Source: Gautieria morchelliformis | Taxonomy: Eukaryota; Basidiomycota; Agaricomycetes; Gomphales; Gomphaceae | Reading direction: 5' to 3' | Length of the DNA: 64,000 bases | NCBI GenBank assembly: GCA_015179125.1 | Contig: WHVA01000028.1 | Coordinates: forward strand, 248,001-312,000 | Part shown: positions 11,048 to 22,137 of the stretch, one piece after another | How positions within the stretch are numbered: position 1 is the first letter of the stretch | Layout: every line of letters begins with the position of its first letter | Program-made: the position numbers and the translations under genes | The notes under the pieces: generated by a model | What the model was told of the DNA's origin: nothing | The model's input: only the letters and a program-made list of their open reading frames with translations | Database searches by the model: none

Positions 11048-13506
11048 CTAGTTCAAAACTGCGTCAATTGACATCATCGCCCGATTAGAAACTTGGCGGT
11101 GTTGTCGCTGCTTCCGAACTGCCCATGCAGCTGCATCACCAGTCAACCCTTTCCGGTATGCACTCATGAACCTCCAGGAACGGTTGATGAATCGCCGGAT
11201 CACATCTGTGGGGCAGGCATCGAGGTACTGTAACGCAGTTGCCTTGGCTTCAGCAAAGGTCAGCTTTGGCACCTCACGGTAACGATATTTCACCCAGCCC
11301 CAATACTGTGAGTTCTGTAAGCAAGATTTTGGGAGGTGGCAGTAAGGCTTACCATTTCTATTGGATTGAGCTCACAATGGAACTTGGGCAAAAAAATGCA
11401 CTCGTGGCCAGCCTTCTTGACAAGTTTCTCAAGCATGGACTCCTGATTTGCAAAGTCCTCCTGCTTACTGAGTACTCGTGCCATGCAACAAGCTGAGTTT
11501 TCGATTGGGCATACTGGTGAACATTTCGCCCGCATTTTGCGGACATCAAAACCGCGCTCAGTAAGAACATGCTCCAATCCTTTAGGCCGCCCATCTAGAA
11601 GTGTCATCTTCTGGACTTCACCTCGGTGTTCTGGGAATGGATTGGAGTCTGGAATGATGGTATCCCGTTGGACCCCTGTTTCCCACCATCTGACTTATTC
11701 ATTTCAAAGGCTTTGAGTGCATCAGGACCAAGGGAAGCATGAGCCGAAGACTGATCAAAAATGAAGAGCGCAGTACAATTTGGATGAGCCTTCTCGAAGA
11801 CTTGGATTGTGTGTTTAACCTGTGCAAGCAGTTGTTCTGTGTCCCACCAAGCATCACCATTAGACCCTGGAAAAATTATTTTCCAAGCCTCAGCAATGAT
11901 ACTGCCCTGCGAATCATGAAGCACTAGACGACCTGTGATTGGATTGATAAATTCCGAAACATGAATGAGGCGGCCACGCCCCTTCTTCTGTAAGACTGTT
12001 TGCCCTGGACCAAGCCATGCCTTTGCCTTGTAATCATTCACTGTGAGGCAGCTTTCATCATGAAATTGCGGTATGATCTCCTTCTCACCAGCCTTCAAAA
12101 TTGGTGCAACCCGCCTCAACTCAGGTCCTTCAAACTTTGTCATTCGTTCTTCAAATTTTGCCATAGCAGGAAGAAACACCTCATTGCGGTACTTCACAAC
12201 ATCCTCCCTCTCATGGCCATCCATGTACACACCCTTCTTCAGTGTCTTCAACCGCCATCCAAGTTTAAGGAGCCATCTTCGTGCAGTGCGCTGACAAAGT
12301 GGCTGTTTCAATGAGATGGACAGCGCAGGCAGGATTTCAGCATTGAGAGCCCGTTGGAATGCACCCGGTGTCACTTCACCAACCTTCACTGAGGTGAGCC
12401 AATCTCGTGCTGCTTTTTTGACCCGCTCATCCAGCAATAAGCTGCGAGCCTGCTTCTCTCCACCCCTCTTTTCAACCGGAAGCTGTTCAAACACTTGATA
12501 ATGGCGTACAAGAGCACGTATCTTGCGAGCATAGTGAACTCCATCACCTGGGTGCCACTGACGTGCAATTTCAAGGCTTGCTTCCATCTTCTTGTATCCT
12601 TTCTGTTGGAGATTCGCAAAGTTACGAAGGATGAGCAGTTGGTTGATTTTGGTGAGAGGTAATGTCTTTGCCCGCTTTCCCAGATCCTTGATTATTTGCT
12701 CTCGCAATATATCCCAGCTACGGATCTCACCACCTCCCTGAACACACTCATCAAGGTCATCTTCCCACCCCCCATCATCTGACTCATCATCAACAACATT
12801 GCCATTGGGAGCTGGTGGGATCACTGCTTCCACACTTTCTTGTCGGATTGCTGGTGGAATCTCAATCTCAACACTCTCCTGTTGGATTGTCAAAGTTTCA
12901 GATGTCTCAACACTCTCCTGTTGGATCATCAAAGTTTCAGATATGTGGACAGGTTTAGGCTTGGGGGTGAAAGCAAAAGCATCCAATCGCTGTTGTCCAC
13001 AATCAGCCTTTCGATATCGGCGTTGGGTGCGTTTTGATTTGCTCATAACGTCAGGGCCCTTCATGTACTCCTTGGGTCGGTCTGCTTCACATGATGAGCT
13101 CATGAAATGGACTTTGCAGGCGTTGACTGACCAATCCTGACCTTCTTCTTTGGCCGCAATTCAGGTGGGAGCCAGTCTTCATCTGAAGGATCATCTCCGA
13201 TGTTGACCGCTAGCATATACATCTTTTCCTGAAGCTCCTCGTCATCCCAGTCTCCCAGCTCGGACATTTCTTCGACTTCTGACCCCGACTCAATACCGGC
13301 CTCATCATTGTCAATAATGACCCTTGTGCTGTCAAGATGCAGTTGTAACCCTTCATCCTCATCAGGCTGGTCAGATGGGGATGGTGCATCAAACAGGTGA
13401 TTTGCAGGGGGTTCCACATTAGGCAGGTCAGTCCCAGAAGGTTCTCCAGCCTGATTTCGAAGTCCAGTGATATTTCGGCGGCGTTTGGGAGGTCGTCCAC
13501 GCGCCA
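11048..13506 (-). CDS. DDE transposase of the Tc1-like element, one frame shift
   Basis: Cut-and-paste transposase. Exons: 13132-13506, 11353-13084 and 11048-11305; both introns are 47 nt. The start is ATG at 13506 (MARGRPPKRRRNITGLRNQ), an AT-hook-like basic N-terminus followed by an acidic region. A helix-turn-helix-like part follows (QRTARRWLLKLGWRLKTLKKGVY). The catalytic triad reads as FHDES, IFDQSSAH and FHCELNPIE. About 130 residues separate the second Asp from the Glu, far more than in classical DD34E/DD34D enzymes, because of an insertion holding CSPVC and ACC cysteines. The C-terminus has YWGWVKYRYREVP and RRFINRSWRFMSAYRKGL. The frame shifts by one near 11664, after MNKSDGGKQ. I have seen this architecture in agaricomycete genomes but cannot name the exact clade. 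Confidence 0.85.
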
Positions 13507-13507
13507 T

Positions 13508-13919
13508 ATTGGTACCCACATTCAACGTTGAATGAGCCACGGGGTTAGGTCTAACACCAGCGTAAGATGGCTGGTGCAATGTTCAACCGACTATGCGATT
13601 GGTACCAGCGTTCAGCGTTAAGCATTCAGTGTTCAACGAGCCATGGGGTTAGGACTTACTACTGCAGTAATAATACCAGCGTAGGGTGGCCAGTGCAACG
13701 TTACTGACTATATGATTGGTACCAGCGCTCAGCATTCAGTTCAATGAGCCACAGGGTTAGCACTTACTACCGCAGTAATAGCACCAGCGTAGGATGGCCA
13801 GTCCAACCTTACCGACTATGTCATTGGTATCAGCGTTCAACGTTCAATGAGCCATGGGGTTAGAACTTACTACTGCAGTAATAACACCAGCGTAGGATAG
13901 CTGGTGCAACGTTCAACAG
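13508..13919. repeat. Tandem repeat of about 105-bp units upstream of the transposase
   Basis: About four diverged units, each containing GAGCCAYGGGGTTAG, a CTGCAGTAATA block (absent from the first), ACCAGCGTAGGATGGC, GACTATG and ATTGGTACCAGCGTTCA. The first unit abuts the transposase ATG. Likely promoter or transposase-binding repeats by position; inference only. Confidence 0.75.
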
Positions 13920-14194
13920 GACGTGCTGCGCAGTTTATTGCTTCAGCGCCAAACTAATTTCAAATATGTGAACGTAATCATTCTCAGCTCATCGAGAGCT
14001 CTCGTTTGCGCATTTTTTCAGAATTTTCCCGATTTTTTTCAGGGGGTGGCCAAATTTTTGGGGTATCCAACCCCAAATTTTTGATTTAGAGGAATCGGCT
14101 CGTACAAATCAACTCGTTAGGTCATAAAGAGCACACTCTAACAGGTTTTGACCATTTAGTACTTTTGTGGCGATGTCCAAAATTCGGTCGCTAA

Positions 14195-14222
14195 AATTGT
14201 CGTGTTTGATTGTCTGCAACTG
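14195..14222 (-). repeat. Right terminal inverted repeat of the Tc1-like element
   Basis: 28 bp ending TGTCTGCAACTG, followed by TA; inverted partner of 10850-10877. Confidence 0.93.
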
Positions 14223-15376
14223 TAGCTATTCTTACCTTACCCTGTCGGCTCCACTGTCTGATCCGGATTCTGAGGGGTCAAGCGCTCTAGCTTTTTTTAG
14301 AAGGTGTCGGTGTCGTCGACGTTGGCGACTGCTGATAGGTTTAGGAATACACAGACATGGGCGGGTGTCTGGCAGTATGCTATGTGCGTAGTCCAAAATT
14401 TCTCCAAGTGATTGAATCTCCGATGCAATAGAACTTCTAACTCCTTTCTCCCGACCTCCACCCCGACTAACAGAAATGAGGCTTCAACACGTTTTCATCA
14501 ATTTTAGTCGTGTCCATTCTCAATAACTTGGCATAATGGAGTGTTCCACGAGGAAAATGCAAAGTGAGTCTCATATTTGTGATGTTATCGCGCGATCAAT
14601 CCCCGCTCAACACCCTTACACGCATGTGCCAAAGGGCTCATCGAACAGATGATATCTGAAGGATTGGACCCCAAGACAGTGTTTCATTCAATTCCTAATG
14701 GTATGTCTCATTTCAAGTGAATACGACTCGCATGTAATGCACTGATATTGATGCTATGTCATAGCCGCCACTTCTCCTCCTGTGGACAACGACCCTGAAG
14801 ACAGTGACTCAGGCAGATCTGAACTTGCACCCCCTCCCTCCCACTATGACCCGAAACACAGCCATCAACCTGAGTCCATGGATATTGACAGCAATTCTGG
14901 GGACATGTCTGAGGACGAAGAGCCGTCATTGGTGACGTTGCCAGGCCTAACTACAAATCACCTGACAACCACAACATCAATCTCGATCTCGAGACCCTAG
15001 GGGTTAAAAAAACGAAAGGTAAACAGAAGCAAGCACCTCTCCCTGTCCCTTCTGCCGTCAATGTCTCAAAGAAGAGTGCAACAAACTCTATCAAGAAAGC
15101 CAAGAGGAAAATCATCGAAGACAGTGTTGAGGATGGTGTTCAATTGGCCCAGTAAGTCTGTCATTCCTTCAATTACATATTTTGATACATTTATATATAG
15201 TCCAAACGCTATAAAATGGTCGATTCAGTCCCAAAGAAGACCATGTAAAGGTATGCCTATTATTATGCTCCCGGATGTCAAACTATGCTGATATCGCACA
15301 GGTGGTTCCGCGGGCACCATCTACATCTGCAGCCACTGCTGATGGAGCCAGGAAGTCCCAGCGCAAGGTAAGTAAG

Positions 15377-15411
<35 letters not shown>

Positions 15412-15941
15412 ATCATTTTATTCGACCGCAGGTAAACCTATGATGGTCGCTGAGCACATTGTACCTACTAAAGGGGGCGGGCCTTCCTCCTCGCTCCCTG
15501 AGGCTCCCGCCCGCTGCGTTCTCGAGTGGGCGGTGGCACCGGCGACGGACCTTCTCCCCCGCCGGCCCGACTCCCTCGGAGTCGTTTACCACCCCCCTCT
15601 GTTGTGAGACAAGGTACTCCCACTCTCCACTTGGTTATTTCGACCCATGCTATTGGTCTGTCATGCTAAGTGCTCGGCCGCCGAAGCGGGCCTGCACGAC
15701 ATGTGGGAGCGCCGCAGCCATAAGAATAAGAGAGAAAGGGTCCGGTGTATGTTGCTGCGCCGTGTTGCCTCGACATTCGATCCCGATCCTGATCCCGCAT
15801 TCCTTGCTACGTCGAGTCTTATCACGTCGTCGCTCGAGCTGGGTGAGTTGGTGTATCAGCAGGTGTGGTGCTGTCTTGTTGTCCTTGCTGGTCGTGACCG
15901 TGATCATGGCCGCCGGTCCTGTCTGTGAGTGTGTGTCCTCA

Positions 15942-18900
15942 TCACTTGATAGGCATGCGAGGGGTAACGTCACCGAAAGTACCCTCCAGCCGCTTTGTCT
16001 CTGCCACGTATGACAGGAGTGCTGTTAATCCCTTGGTGCTCCCTAGGAGCACCTTCGCCGACTTGGATCTGCGTCCCAATTTTTGGCGAAGTTTGTGCCT
16101 GGTGTGCTCGTGAGTGCGGCAGTCGAACAGGAAGTGATGCACTGTTTCATTGGCCGATGTGCACGCCGGGCATAGAGGCGACGCAGCCCTCTTGATCCTG
16201 TGGAGGTGGCTGTTGAGGGGGATGTGACTCGTCCGCAGTTGCGTTATCAGGCTTGTTTGAGCCCTGGTGAAGCCAGTTACCAATTCGTAGTAACTCTTGG
16301 AAGGGAGACCCCCATCTATCTTTTCCATCCTGGCAAAGCGTGGCGAAGCCATCCACTGCCTTCGCCATTCCTGTCTCTGATCTGCGCGAAAGCACTGTCG
16401 TGCAGCAGCAACACTGCGTGGCAACTGTTCTGATGTTAGGAAAGCTGGGAGCTCACTTTGCGGGCTGCTTTCCCCTTTGGCCGCTCTTCTCGCTTCTGTG
16501 TCCGCCGCTTCGTTCCCTTCCACATCGTCGTGTCCAGAGACCCACGTTATCTTGAGCTTGACTCTGCGCCTTCTCGTTGGCCTAGCTACCCTGTTAGCCA
16601 TGTCGTTGGCGCGCTCTAAGATGTGTTGGGCTGGCCTGGGCCATACGTGGCTGATGGATTGTATGATGGCCTGGTTGTCCAGCAGGACCGTCGCCTCCTT
16701 GACCCCTTTCTCCCTTGACAGGAGTTCCAGGGCCAGCACAACGCCAATCGCTTCTGCCTCGTATGTCGTATGGTCAGCTAGCGAGCCCAAGTGATATCTC
16801 ACCGCTCTGGCCCTCTGTCCTCCCTTGTATAGGACCGCTGCGGCTCCTGCTCCCTGCTCTAGACCGGACCCATCTGTGTAGACCTTGGCATCCGCAGCGT
16901 CGTTCATGTCGTCCTCCTTGGACTCCTCCCTGGTGGGTGCGATCTCTGTGGTAAACAGTTGGGCTGTCTCGGGCGGCTGCAGGGCCGGCTCGATCTTCTC
17001 GTAGGTGTCCGGTGTGAGGTGGAAGGCGTGGAGAAGATGGTGCAGTGGGGAGGGGTGTCGTTTGACGAGGCGCCTGGCGCACGTGCGTGCCGGCCGGTGT
17101 AGCGGGTGGGTCTTCGGTAGGGTGACGAGTCGGAGGGCCGCCCGGTAGCACACTTCTCGCATCAGCAGTTCGATGGGCAGGATATTGGCATGGGCTTCCA
17201 GGACATCCGTTGCTGTGGTCCTCATCGCGCCAGTGATTGCCATAGTAGCTATCCTCTGTACCGAAGTTAGTTTTCTCGCCACTCCTACTGACCCTTTGGC
17301 CTTTTTTCCGTCCTCCTGTCTCCTCACCGGGGTGAACCAAACGTCTGCGGCATATGTAAACTTGGGGATGGCTACTGCTCGGTACAGCTGTCTCATGAGA
17401 TCAGCGCGCACCCCTGTCGACGGCTTAGACAGCCTGCGGAAAAGTAGGGTCCACTTAACGGCTTTAGCCACTGCTTTCTCCACTTGTATGTTCCATCTCA
17501 GCTCCTCATCCAGGAAAACGCCTAAGAACTTGTGAGCCTTCGCCGGCTCGATTTCCGTGTCTTCATAAAGGAAGCTGGGCCTTGCCAGCGGCCTTGTCTT
17601 CCCTGCGCGTGCTGGATCCGGTACCCTCTTCCTCGAGAAGCAGACCACCGCGAACTTCGTCTTCTCAAATCTCGAGTTGTGGGTGATTGTCCACTCCTTC
17701 GCACCCCCTGGCTTCAGTAGCATCTCCCTGAGGCTGTCGTAAGCCTCCTCGTAAGTGTCCCCTTCCGCATATAGATTTGTGTCGTCCACGAAGGCAACCG
17801 CGGCCTGTCCTTTCCTGTCTGGAATGTCCAGGAGGTCAGCATTGTAGTACAGATAGAGTATCATAGATAATGGGTCCCCCTGCCCTATGCCATTATCTAT
17901 CTCCACCCAGTCGGATGTGTAGTCGTCAAATCGTAGCTTCGTGCGCCTGTTTGCCAGCATCCTTTCTACGAATAGGACATACTCTTCCGGGACCCGCCGC
18001 TTGCGCATGTTATGCAGGAGCCGGTCCGTGACTGCGTTTGGGAAAGCGCCCTCTATATCTAGGAACAACATTACCGCTACCTTTTTCCGTCGCCAGGCCC
18101 CTTTGATTCTGTTGACTACCAAGTGCAGGGAGTCTGTTGTGGTGCGCCCAGGCCTCCCCCCGAAGTGGTTCGCGGGTAGCAGACGGTGTTTCTCTGTCAT
18201 GTACACCAGGTCTTCTGACACTATTGCTGTCAGCAGTTTGCCAATGGTGTTGAGAAGCGCTATTGGTCGGTAGGCCTTAGGCACGTCGTAGCTGGCCTTG
18301 CCTGGCTTCCGGAGGACGATCATAATCCATGTCCTCCAGTTATCGCTGTATGTTTGCAGTGCGAAAGTGGCACGGAAGATGTAGAGAAGGTACTCAGCGA
18401 TCAGGTCCACCAACTCTTTCAATACAACGTTTGGGATGCCATCATCGCCTGGGGCCTTGTGGGGCTTGAGCCTGGCTATTTGCCTCCTGATCTGCTCCTC
18501 GTGCAACTGAAATCCGCATGCGACCCTTTTCGGATAACGGTAGTGCGGCGGGACCTGCGTCTCCTGGGGTTTCAGCGGGAAGAAGGTGTCGGCCAGGAGC
18601 TTGCTCTTTTCCATGTTCGTCTCGGCCGACCACTCCGCCCCGTCCATGCTGCTGCCTCTCAGTGTTGGCACCCTGGACTTTCCGCCGTCCGACGCAGGGT
18701 TGGATAGGTACCTGTTCGCCGACCATAGCATGTGATCGTTGATGTCCTCCAGGTAGTCCGCCCAATGCTGTGCCTTGGCTCTTTTTATCGCCTCTCCGTA
18801 TTCGATGCTGATTCTGCGATGTTCCTGGTGGGAGGGGTGGTCAGCAATCGCGCGATGGTGGTATGATTCATTATTAATTTTGTTCTTATCCTTCTTGAGT

Positions 18901-19901
18901 GCTGTGAGCTCCCTGTTCCACCACCGGCACGAGTATGGCACCGGTTTGGATAGCGGTACGACGTCGCTGATCGTTTCCTGGATGGCAGATGTCAGCGCGC
19001 TGACAGCCTTGTTGAACTCATCTATCGTGTCCAGCTCCTTCGGTCCTGGCACTATCTCAAGCTGTTCCGCCAGTCTCTCCCTGAACAGCTCCCAGTCGAC
19101 CATCTTGAAGTTCCGGAATGGGGTCGGCGGGTTGTGCGTCGCCTCTAGGTCTAGCACCGTGAGTATTGGCACATGGTCCGTACCCGGCCCCCTCATCCCG
19201 GGGCTCGTGTCGCACGTGATAACTGTTTCGGCCACATTGTCAGTGCAGAACACGTTATCTACCCGCGTCCAGTTCTTAGTGGCCATTGACTGTAGGGTTG
19301 GTGTCCGTTTCGGTAGTGTCATTACCATGTTGTAGTCTGCTATTAACGATATGAGTTCCTCTGCGTCCCTGGTCGCTGCCGCCGTGAACAGGTGGTGGTT
19401 TAGCTCCTCGTCCCACATCGCATGATGCCTGTTGAAGTTGCCGCACCATAACATGGAGTTGGTTTCCAGTTGGATGAGGTTACGGCGTTCGTTGTTGATG
19501 AAGCGGTCGAGTGTCTTGAGAGTGTCGGAATGGTTGCAGTCGTTGTATATATTGAAGATGGTGATTCTGCCTCGGGAGTGTCGAATCTGGATCACGGTGA
19601 CGTCGTTCGTGCCCTCAAAAGAGACCTGGGACCACAGGTTGGTGTCCAGGCTAGCGTTGACTAGAATAACTGATCTTTTTACGGAGCCGTCAGCAAGGTG
19701 AGAAGTGGGATAGATTACGCGCCAATTGTGATTTGCCCTGGTATTGCCCAGAGTGTCGATATAAGGTTCTTGCAATAGTATGATGTCCCATTCCCTGTGT
19801 AGTGCCGAGTTGATGAGGTCGTAGTGCGCCTGATCGGACTTGTTGAGATTTTGTTGATAGACCCTCAGTCTCTTTGGCATGGGCTCTGTGGTGTAAGACA
19901 T
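15942..19901 (-). CDS. LINE ORF2: endonuclease, reverse transcriptase, RNase H
   Basis: 1319 residues in one frame from the ATG at 19901. The AP-endonuclease-like domain covers about residues 15-250 (VYQQNLNKS, ILLQEPYID, GPGTDHVPI). Its usual GDFN motif reads CGNFNRHHAMWDE, an Asp-to-Asn change at a metal-binding position. The reverse transcriptase lies at about 480-780 with LRKPGKASYDVPKAYRPIAL, MLFLDIEGAFPNAV, GIGQGDPLSMILY and the catalytic AFVDDTNLYAEG. RNase H lies at about 1010-1140 (AKVYTDGSGLEQGAGAAAVL, TYEAEAIGVVLALE, VSGHDDVEGNEAADTEA). A C-terminal zinc-binding motif CPACTSANETVHHFLFDC follows. The frame is open, so RT and RNase H may be intact while the endonuclease is doubtful. 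Confidence 0.93.
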   Translation of the reverse strand: MSYTTEPMPKRLRVYQQNLNKSDQAHYDLINSALHREWDIILLQEPYIDTLGNTRANHNWRVIYPTSHLADGSVKRSVILVNASLDTNLWSQVSFEGTNDVTVIQIRHSRGRITIFNIYNDCNHSDTLKTLDRFINNERRNLIQLETNSMLWCGNFNRHHAMWDEELNHHLFTAAATRDAEELISLIADYNMVMTLPKRTPTLQSMATKNWTRVDNVFCTDNVAETVITCDTSPGMRGPGTDHVPILTVLDLEATHNPPTPFRNFKMVDWELFRERLAEQLEIVPGPKELDTIDEFNKAVSALTSAIQETISDVVPLSKPVPYSCRWWNRELTALKKDKNKINNESYHHRAIADHPSHQEHRRISIEYGEAIKRAKAQHWADYLEDINDHMLWSANRYLSNPASDGGKSRVPTLRGSSMDGAEWSAETNMEKSKLLADTFFPLKPQETQVPPHYRYPKRVACGFQLHEEQIRRQIARLKPHKAPGDDGIPNVVLKELVDLIAEYLLYIFRATFALQTYSDNWRTWIMIVLRKPGKASYDVPKAYRPIALLNTIGKLLTAIVSEDLVYMTEKHRLLPANHFGGRPGRTTTDSLHLVVNRIKGAWRRKKVAVMLFLDIEGAFPNAVTDRLLHNMRKRRVPEEYVLFVERMLANRRTKLRFDDYTSDWVEIDNGIGQGDPLSMILYLYYNADLLDIPDRKGQAAVAFVDDTNLYAEGDTYEEAYDSLREMLLKPGGAKEWTITHNSRFEKTKFAVVCFSRKRVPDPARAGKTRPLARPSFLYEDTEIEPAKAHKFLGVFLDEELRWNIQVEKAVAKAVKWTLLFRRLSKPSTGVRADLMRQLYRAVAIPKFTYAADVWFTPVRRQEDGKKAKGSVGVARKLTSVQRIATMAITGAMRTTATDVLEAHANILPIELLMREVCYRAALRLVTLPKTHPLHRPARTCARRLVKRHPSPLHHLLHAFHLTPDTYEKIEPALQPPETAQLFTTEIAPTREESKEDDMNDAADAKVYTDGSGLEQGAGAAAVLYKGGQRARAVRYHLGSLADHTTYEAEAIGVVLALELLSREKGVKEATVLLDNQAIIQSISHVWPRPAQHILERANDMANRVARPTRRRRVKLKITWVSGHDDVEGNEAADTEARRAAKGESSPQSELPAFLTSEQLPRSVAAARQCFRADQRQEWRRQWMASPRFARMEKIDGGLPSKSYYELVTGFTRAQTSLITQLRTSHIPLNSHLHRIKRAASPLCPACTSANETVHHFLFDCRTHEHTRHKLRQKLGRRSKSAKVLLGSTKGLTALLSYVAETKRLEGTFGDVTPRMPIK

Positions 19902-22137
19902 CAGGTTCGGCCCGTCGAGGGCAGCCCGTTATCACTGTTCGCGTCTCCCCATCTGACATTGGGGCCTAGTTCGGTTCTGTTGGTCGAGGTGACAGGGCTG
20001 GTCTGCTGGCGAGGGGACCGAGGGCGCGTCCCACCGAGCTCCAGCGGCTCACGCTGGGTGCGCTGGAAATGGAGTGTCGACTGTTTGTACTTACCTTTGC
20101 GGTGGGTGGCTGTCTGCCAACCGTCGTCATCAGCGATAGGCGGGCCTGGCGCCGACCAGTATGGTGGGAGGACGGGTATTGGCGGCTGTGACACGTGCGT
20201 CCACGGCTCCTCCGTAGGGAAGTACGGCATTTGATTTTCAGGGAGCCTGGCGGTGATTTCCTCGCACTTGCGAGCGAAGGTGGGGCACGCTCTGTCCCAG
20301 CTGGCATGGCCATCCAGCCTGCAGGATGTGCAGCGCAGCTTCCCCACCTGAGTGCAGGCCGCGGTCTTGTGTCGTTCCCCGCAGGTGCCGCACGTGTCGA
20401 AGGGTTGCGGGCACGTGTACGAAAGGTGGTTCCACCCCTGACATTTCAGGCATCTGGTGGGCTCCTTTTTGCACTTTTCCGCGTACACCCGTTTCTGGCA
20501 GATTATCAGTCCGCTGGCCAGGACTTTGTTGGTGACCTCCGGGCTGGTGAATGTAACCAGTGCGTGACCGCAGGTCTGACCCGCTGCTCGACGGTGCGCG
20601 GGCTTTAGCCACCTCGCTTTGTCATGTTGGGTGCATTTATGCTCCTGCACCAAAATCAAGCATAATATATCCAATTTGTTGTGTGGCCTTCCAATTTCTT
20701 CTCACATTGTTCTTGTATTATGCATCCATTTCTCTGGTTATTTTCGAAATTTTCCACTCATTCCTTATCTCTCTATTTCATCTTGTTATTCCTACTTTCA
20801 CAAGCGGCTGCACCCAGCGGAGTCTGAAATGACTTCGACGCGCGAGCTCTTGGGCGCTAAAGGGCCGGGTAGTAGTACATGCGCAGTGGAACACATTTCC
20901 CCCTCTCTCAGTGACCACTAAATTCACTGAGAGAGGCAAGTAAATTAGTCTAGTAGTCTTTGCATTTATTGACCTAGAAATCCTCTGTAGTGAATTGATT
21001 TCTAGGTAGTGTATAATATATTTAGAGTGACCACTAAATTCACTGAGAGAGTGAATTGATTTCTAGTCTATTCTTTTGAATAACAAGTCCATACCTACTG
21101 CCTATAATTCCTGTCCTCTACATGTCAATCGCGCCGCACGGAAGTTTGTTATAGCCCTCTATGGCCCTTAGCTCCTCACCCCTATCTGGCCCGAAGTGGA
21201 GTGGGATGAACTGCAGCACGATCGGGAATAGTCGCGTTTTCATCCTGGCGTCCGGTGCTAGCGCGTTTGTGAAATGTATCCTTCGTTGTGCCTCGTTAAC
21301 CCACTGCGCCGAGCTCTCGCTTTCAAATTCGAAGAGTATTCCTCCGTTATTCAGTCGCCTCGCGCTGACGATCATGTGACCAGCGGAATCGCTAATGCTA
21401 TCCAGCACCTCGTTGGCTCGCTTTGCCAGGGCCGTGTTGTCCAGCTCCGCCAAAACCCGTTCTCCCGGTTCCCCTGCGTCAACTAGGATCTGCCTCTGTT
21501 TCACCCCTTCTCGCGCCCGAACCCTTGCGTCACAACTCCATCCCGCCGTTGCAGCATATGACATTGGTTGCATCTGCCCTTCGAGGGCGCCGTCGCCGCT
21601 CGCGGGCGGGCCCGCCGGAATCTGCTCCGCGACCGCGTCCACTATCCTCTGTGCTGTGCCATCGCTCTCCTGTCTGAGCTCTTCCACGGTCCCAGCTAAG
21701 CTGTCGGTCGACGACCTAATCCTGGCCGCAGCTTCGTCTATCTTCTGTATGACTGGAGCGAAGACCCCCTGTAAGCGCTCGTTGACGTCGGTCACTACCG
21801 ACGCCACGGTTGAGCGATCCGTCAGGTCTGTGATCAAGGTGGAGATCGCTTTCATCCCCTCCTCCAGGGTCTTCGACATGACTTGAGAGTCGGCAAGGTG
21901 GAGCAGTGCAGTGGCGAGATTATGGTATGTTATGGTCTGCCTCTCTGGTAGGAGTTTCTTGGACAGGAGGAAGTCCTGCGCCGTCACCGCGTTGGTGGTG
22001 CCTGTGGTCTGTTCCATCTCGTTCCTGCGGGTGTCCTGGGAGTCGGACCGCAGCCGTCGTTGGGTGTCTGGTCGCTGCGCCGTGTTCGTTTGGGCCGGTC
22101 GTCCCTTACCCGCGGCGGCTGCCGTTGGAGCCACCAT
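19901..22137 (-). pseudogene. LINE ORF1 (gag-like, zinc knuckles), split by a 493-bp insert
   Basis: RNA-binding ORF1 protein. The start is the ATG at 22137 (MVAPTAAAAGKGRPAQTNTA). The N-terminal part has a coiled-coil-like stretch (LEEGMKAISTLITDLTD) and then a fold with GGILFEFESESSAQWVNEA. After the insert (20628-21120) the sequence resumes with ARWLKPAHRRAAGQTCGHAL and two to three zinc knuckles (CLKCQGWNHLSYTC, CGTCGERHKTAAC, CTSCRLDGHASWDRAC). Removing the insert and one CATGT copy leaves the two halves one base out of frame. The stop TGA overlaps the ORF2 ATG by one base (TGATG). Confidence 0.88.
20628..21120. mobile_element. 493-bp non-autonomous insertion in LINE ORF1
   Basis: Flanked by the 5-bp direct repeat CATGT (20623-20627 and 21121-21125). 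It has no protein-like ORF and no obvious terminal inverted repeat. Inside are perfect hairpins: CTCTCTCAGTGA with its complement 9 nt away (20903-20935), repeated in part near 21035-21050, and CCTAGAAATC/GATTTCTAGG near 20980-21010. Class uncertain: a MITE-, SINE- or solo-LTR-like piece. Confidence 0.65.

Larger units (their letters stand above)
10850..14222 (-). mobile_element. Tc1/mariner-like DNA transposon, full length
   Basis: A 3373-bp element with 28-bp terminal inverted repeats at 10850-10877 and 14195-14222, starting CAGTTGC and differing at one position. TA lies on both sides (10848-10849 and 14223-14224), as expected for IS630-Tc1-mariner insertion. Direct subterminal motifs GCGCCAAACT and GGTGGCCAAA occur near both ends. 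It carries one intron-containing DDE transposase gene on the minus strand and a tandem repeat upstream of it. One frame shift is visible in the transposase, so this copy is probably not autonomous, but its ends are intact. Confidence 0.92.

Noticed and set aside
13508-13919. Regularly repeated units considered as a CRISPR-like array
   Set aside because: The units are about 105 bp, diverged and without unique spacers, and the genome is eukaryotic; a promoter tandem repeat fits better.
15459-16013. Plus-strand ORF of 184 codons over the LINE 3' end
   Set aside because: It falls in the 3' UTR and the end of ORF2 on the opposite strand, with no motif.
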